From positions 1 to 19,347 of the forward strand of contig CAYNMW010000086.1 of the NCBI GenBank assembly GCA_964398295.1: DNA of 19,347 bases, read 5' to 3'. The notes beneath the pieces were generated by a model that was not told the DNA's origin, searched no databases, and was given only the letters and a program-made list of their open reading frames with translations. Position numbers and translations under genes: made by a program. The DNA is from CALFUK01 sp964398295. Its GTDB lineage: Bacteria > Bacteroidota > Bacteroidia > Chitinophagales > Saprospiraceae. Shown here piece after piece: positions 16,726 through 19,347 of this stretch (position 1 is its first letter; each line of letters starts with the position of its first letter).

Positions 16726-17292
16726 ATGGATTTAAATATTTTCAATAATATTCAAAAACACATTTCCTTAAGTGAATCAGAAAAACTTCAATTAAGAAAT
16801 GCTTTGCCTTTAAAGGAAGTTGAAAGAAAGGAATTGATTCTAAGGCAAGGACAAGTATGTAAAAGCTTGTACTATGTCGAATCAGGAAGTTTGAGAGCAT
16901 TTAATTTGAATGAAGAGGGGAAGGAATCGACCATTATGTTTGCCATACAAGATTGGTGGATTACCGACATGAATGGCTTCATTAATCAAAAAGCTGCGCA
17001 AGTATCCATTGAAGCATTAGAGCATTGTAGATTGCTTGAGTTAAGTTTTGTCACACTTGAAAACTTGTATCTAGAAATGCCAAAGTTTGAGCGGTTTTTC
17101 AGAATACGCTTTCAAAATGCTTATATCAGAGAACAGCAAAGGTCGTTTCACAATATCGCTCTTACTACAGAACAGCGTTATCAATATTTCATTGATAAGT
17201 ATCCTGATATCGTCGAAAAGATTACCCAAAAACAAATTGCCTCTTACCTTGGCGTGACTCCTGAATTTTTAAGTTCGGTTAAAAAGAAATAG
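16726..17292 (+). CDS. Crp/Fnr-family transcriptional regulator
   Basis: The product is 188 residues. Residues about 1-120 form a cyclic-nucleotide-binding-like beta-roll: ERKELILRQGQVCKSLYYVE, then SGSLRAFNLNEEGKESTIMF and the acidic-aromatic AIQDWWITDMNGFI. The C-terminal winged helix includes LTTEQRYQYFIDKYPDIVEK, then ITQKQIASYLGVTPEFLSSV. It resembles the many Bacteroidota Crp-like proteins that lack strict cAMP-binding residues, so the effector is unknown. It starts 56 nt after the TetR-family gene on the same strand, with no evident terminator between them, and may be co-transcribed. Confidence 0.93.
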   Translation: MDLNIFNNIQKHISLSESEKLQLRNALPLKEVERKELILRQGQVCKSLYYVESGSLRAFNLNEEGKESTIMFAIQDWWITDMNGFINQKAAQVSIEALEHCRLLELSFVTLENLYLEMPKFERFFRIRFQNAYIREQQRSFHNIALTTEQRYQYFIDKYPDIVEKITQKQIASYLGVTPEFLSSVKKK

Positions 17293-17357
17293 CCAGTCTT
17301 AAACTATCTTAATTTTTATAACAGACCAATTCCCGTTCTTTGTATAAAATACATGCC

Positions 17358-17714
17358 ATGATGATGATACTCATTGCCGGACCTTATAGAAGCGGCACGA
17401 ATAACAATCCAAAACTTATTAAGGCGAATCTAGATCGTTTAGAAGCTGCAGCACTTCCTATATTTCGCAAAGGACATGTGCCCATGATAGGAGAGTGGGT
17501 CGCAAACCCATTAATAGAACTGGCTGGCTCTAAAGAAGTTGGTGATGAGATTTTTCAGGAAATTCAATATCCTACCGCTCATAGATTATTGACCAAGTGT
17601 GATGCGGTTTTAAGAATAGAAGGTGCGTCAAAAGGAGCAGACCAAGATGTGAAAATAGCAAAGGAACTAGGACTCAAAGTCTACTATGAATTGGATATGA
17701 TTCCAAACGCCTAA
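17358..17714 (+). CDS. DUF4406 / nucleoside 2-deoxyribosyltransferase-like protein
   Basis: I start at the first of three consecutive ATG codons (17358), giving 118 residues; a TTG further upstream at 17340 is less likely. The N-terminus ILIAGPYRSGTNN is the nucleotide-binding start of the DUF4406/NDT-like fold. Further blocks are IFRKGHVPMIGEW, PLIELAGSKEVGDEI, LLTKCDAVLRIEGASKGAD and IAKELGLKVYY. Proteins of this type are small cytosolic Rossmann-like enzymes or binding proteins; a reaction has not been established for this subgroup as far as I know. It follows the Crp-like gene by 65 nt and its stop is only 5 nt from the convergent GH53 stop. Confidence 0.8.
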   Translation: MMMILIAGPYRSGTNNNPKLIKANLDRLEAAALPIFRKGHVPMIGEWVANPLIELAGSKEVGDEIFQEIQYPTAHRLLTKCDAVLRIEGASKGADQDVKIAKELGLKVYYELDMIPNA

Positions 17715-17719
17715 GTCCT

Positions 17720-19099
17720 TCAAAGAATCAATAGTTTTTTAATAAAATTAAATTCTGAAGTGCTGGATTGGATGCTTAAATAATAAACCCCTTCAGGCAA
17801 ACTAGATAGATCAATGGCATTTATAAATCCTCCATTGTCAAAAGTATCTTGCAACAAAAGTTTACCATCAAGATCGTAGAGATTCCATTTTGCATCAACA
17901 TCCTTAATTTCAATTTTGAGTTCTGAAGAAATTAAAGGATTGGGGTAAATCCTCACATCTTTCCTGTTCTCAGGGAAAGTGCTTGAAGTCAAATTACAGA
18001 ATTTGAAGAAATCAAATGAGACTAGCGCTTCTTGGGTTTCTGTATCAAACAAAGTGACATTTTCATAGGATGAACCTTGTCCCCAAAGATCGCACATAGA
18101 TGATGTAATCCAAGCTGGTTCCCAGTATATGACTCCTGTGCCATTATTTTGTAATACCGTCTTGGAAAGCTCAATTAAAAAATCTTTCTGGCCTTGCGCA
18201 GTCATAGGGAAGGAAATTGTGCTTCCATTGTTATTAATGAAATTATTGTAGTTGTCAGAAAAACCATTTGACCCAGCAAAGCCTGTTTCAAAAATCATCA
18301 CTTCTTTTCCATAGTTGCTATGCAAGTCATTTATAATTTCGCCAAGATCATTTAAACTTGTTGAGGGAGAGAAGAATGGATAATAAGAAACACCAATGAT
18401 ATCAAAATTCGTTACGCCATGTGTTGCAAATTCATTGGTCGCCCATAGAGCCGTTTCCTCGGTGATATGAATGGCTTTTTTAATTTCAGTATTATTTGAT
18501 TGATTAAAAAGATCAATGGCATCGAATGCAGCATTAAATTTATCAGCATCAGTATTCCAGTCCCAACCATTGGTGTTTGCATTTGCATCTATAAATCCCC
18601 AGGTAGTCTCATTCCCAATGCTTACAATATCTGGTAAGGTATTTTGGGCAAGCAATTTTCTTAGTACATCTTCAGTATAGTTTGTAATAGAATCTAATAA
18701 TGTGGGATGAGATAATCCTTCCCAAGCCTTTGGTGCTTTTTGCTTTCCTGGATCCGCAAAATAGTCGCTGTAATGAATGCTCAATTTTAACTGCATTCCG
18801 TGCTGCTTAATTTTGATCGCTGCCTCCAGCACATCGGCTAAACTACTTGACTTAATGGGATTGCCACATGAGCTAACATTATTTGAAGGTGTATGCCATA
18901 AGCGCAGTCTGATAATCTTAGTTTCCTTATTTGCAAAGTATTCGAAAGGCTCAACTTCAACACCAGTTGCATCATAGTACTTGCCGCCCTCCTTTACAAT
19001 TTCATTTACATAAGATAAGTCTGCTCCAGTTAAGAAGCATTGGCTTTTTAGACTAAAAGGGAATAAAATAATGGATATACTAAATATTAGATATTTCAT
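17720..19099 (-). CDS. Secreted GH53 endo-beta-1,4-galactanase with T9SS sorting domain
   Basis: I choose the ATG at 19099 (MKYLIFSISIILFPFSLKSQ), a standard signal peptide; a TTG six codons upstream is less likely. Length is 459 residues. The GH53 fold is clear: GADLSYVNEI near residue 25, RLRLWHTP, IHYSDYFADPGKQ (108-120), acid/base Glu164 in SIGNETTWG and nucleophile Glu271 in IFETGFAG. Family members cleave beta-1,4-galactan side chains of pectin (arabinogalactan type I). Residues about 383-459 are a T9SS sorting domain: RIYPNP, YDLDGKLLL, then LPEGVYYLSI and a basic tail. It should be exported through the outer membrane and held at the surface or released. A gene with a dockerin-like tail ends 87 nt upstream on the same strand. 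Confidence 0.95.
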   Translation of the reverse strand: MKYLIFSISIILFPFSLKSQCFLTGADLSYVNEIVKEGGKYYDATGVEVEPFEYFANKETKIIRLRLWHTPSNNVSSCGNPIKSSSLADVLEAAIKIKQHGMQLKLSIHYSDYFADPGKQKAPKAWEGLSHPTLLDSITNYTEDVLRKLLAQNTLPDIVSIGNETTWGFIDANANTNGWDWNTDADKFNAAFDAIDLFNQSNNTEIKKAIHITEETALWATNEFATHGVTNFDIIGVSYYPFFSPSTSLNDLGEIINDLHSNYGKEVMIFETGFAGSNGFSDNYNNFINNNGSTISFPMTAQGQKDFLIELSKTVLQNNGTGVIYWEPAWITSSMCDLWGQGSSYENVTLFDTETQEALVSFDFFKFCNLTSSTFPENRKDVRIYPNPLISSELKIEIKDVDAKWNLYDLDGKLLLQDTFDNGGFINAIDLSSLPEGVYYLSIQSSTSEFNFIKKLLIL

Positions 19100-19186
19100 T
19101 TTGAATCTAAGGCACAATTAATACATTACCTAGCTGTATAATTACGGGAAATGTTTGAGTATCTGAAATCTGTAAGAAAGATTCGC

Positions 19187-19347
19187 CTATCTCGGTACCG
19201 AACTAAAATTGTTGTTATTAGAATCCCAATGTAGTTTGTCATTCACGTTGGTATCACCAGATAGGTCAAAGTCTCCCTCGACATAAACAGGAAAGTCATT
19301 ATTACTTTGAGCCCAAATAATTTTGTCATTAACGTTGATGTCAGTAT
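19187..19347 (-). CDS. C-terminal end of a second dockerin-like-tailed protein (5' partial)
   Basis: On the minus strand an open frame enters from the right edge and stops with TAG at 19187-19189. It encodes 52 visible residues starting TDINVNDKIIWAQ and ending FSSVPR. It matches the last 52 residues of the giant repeat protein at about 33 positions without gaps, including both DxNVNDK loops, the tryptophans and the FSSVP end. It is therefore the tail of another secreted protein of the same class. It is too short to appear among long ORFs but is convincing by homology. Its stop is 87 nt before the GH53 start, same direction, with no clear terminator between, so the two may be co-transcribed. 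Confidence 0.88.
   Translation of the reverse strand, partial: TDINVNDKIIWAQSNNDFPVYVEGDFDLSGDTNVNDKLHWDSNNNNFSSVPR
19190..19347 (-). other. Dockerin/EF-hand-like tandem calcium loops, second copy
   Basis: The second loop (19273 down to 19238) reads D1-D3-S5-D7-D12 after a Gly and is a good EF-hand loop. The first loop is cut by the window edge and shows only its last part, DINVNDK. Both are followed by W-x-x-N-N and Phe, as in the module at 4610-4780. Confidence 0.7.

Noticed and set aside
17720..19099. GH53 protein as a lipoprotein because of Cys21 after the hydrophobic segment
   Set aside because: The residues before Cys (LKSQ) do not form a lipobox, and a T9SS sorting domain is present instead.
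19100..19117. TTG start for the GH53 gene
   Set aside because: The ATG at 19099 begins a normal MK-type signal peptide; the extra six residues are unlike one.
19100..19186. Terminator between the truncated gene and the GH53 gene
   Set aside because: Only a weak 5-bp AATCT/AGATT pairing is visible and no T tract follows it on the minus strand.

Overview
The window is AT-rich DNA from a member of the Bacteroidota. The evidence is a SusC/SusD pair, two proteins with Type IX secretion (T9SS) C-terminal sorting domains, a lipoprotein signal on SusD, weak or absent Shine-Dalgarno sequences, and a Bacteroidota-style TetR regulator. The style of the large repeat protein and its tail reminds me of Saprospiria-type marine or sludge bacteria, but that placement is a guess. 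No tRNA, rRNA, CRISPR array or insertion sequence was seen.

Left part (1-5782): the 3' end of a giant secreted repeat protein, open through the left edge. It carries 13 tandem SdrD-B-like units with a 306-bp period, then an unnamed C-terminal domain, then two dockerin/EF-hand-like calcium loops. The repeat region has no lysine or arginine for 1,328 residues. A hairpin terminator separates it from a 306-aa secreted protein with a T9SS sorting domain, whose N-terminal part could be a beta-sandwich of cohesin type (unproven).

Middle (6080-13912): a SusC/SusD outer-membrane uptake pair closed by a strong terminator and without an adjacent enzyme or regulator. It is followed by a two-gene unit encoding a polytopic membrane protein with a C-terminal patatin-like hydrolase domain and a small TPR protein. 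A shared bidirectional terminator separates this unit from the next, convergent gene.

Right part (13973-19347): a SulP-family anion transporter with a STAS domain, divergent from a TetR-family regulator. A perfect GATAGT-AAA-ACTATC palindrome lies between them. A Crp/Fnr-type regulator and a small DUF4406/nucleoside-deoxyribosyltransferase-like protein follow. Convergent to these is a secreted GH53 endo-beta-1,4-galactanase with a T9SS domain. Just upstream of the galactanase, cut by the right edge, is the tail of another gene whose last 52 residues match the dockerin-like tail of the left giant protein (about 33/52 identities by hand, no gaps).

The most interesting theme is this shared tail module on two separate genes. 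One copy is beside a T9SS surface protein and the other beside a polysaccharide hydrolase. This suggests a surface display or assembly system based on dockerin-like tails, which remains a hypothesis.
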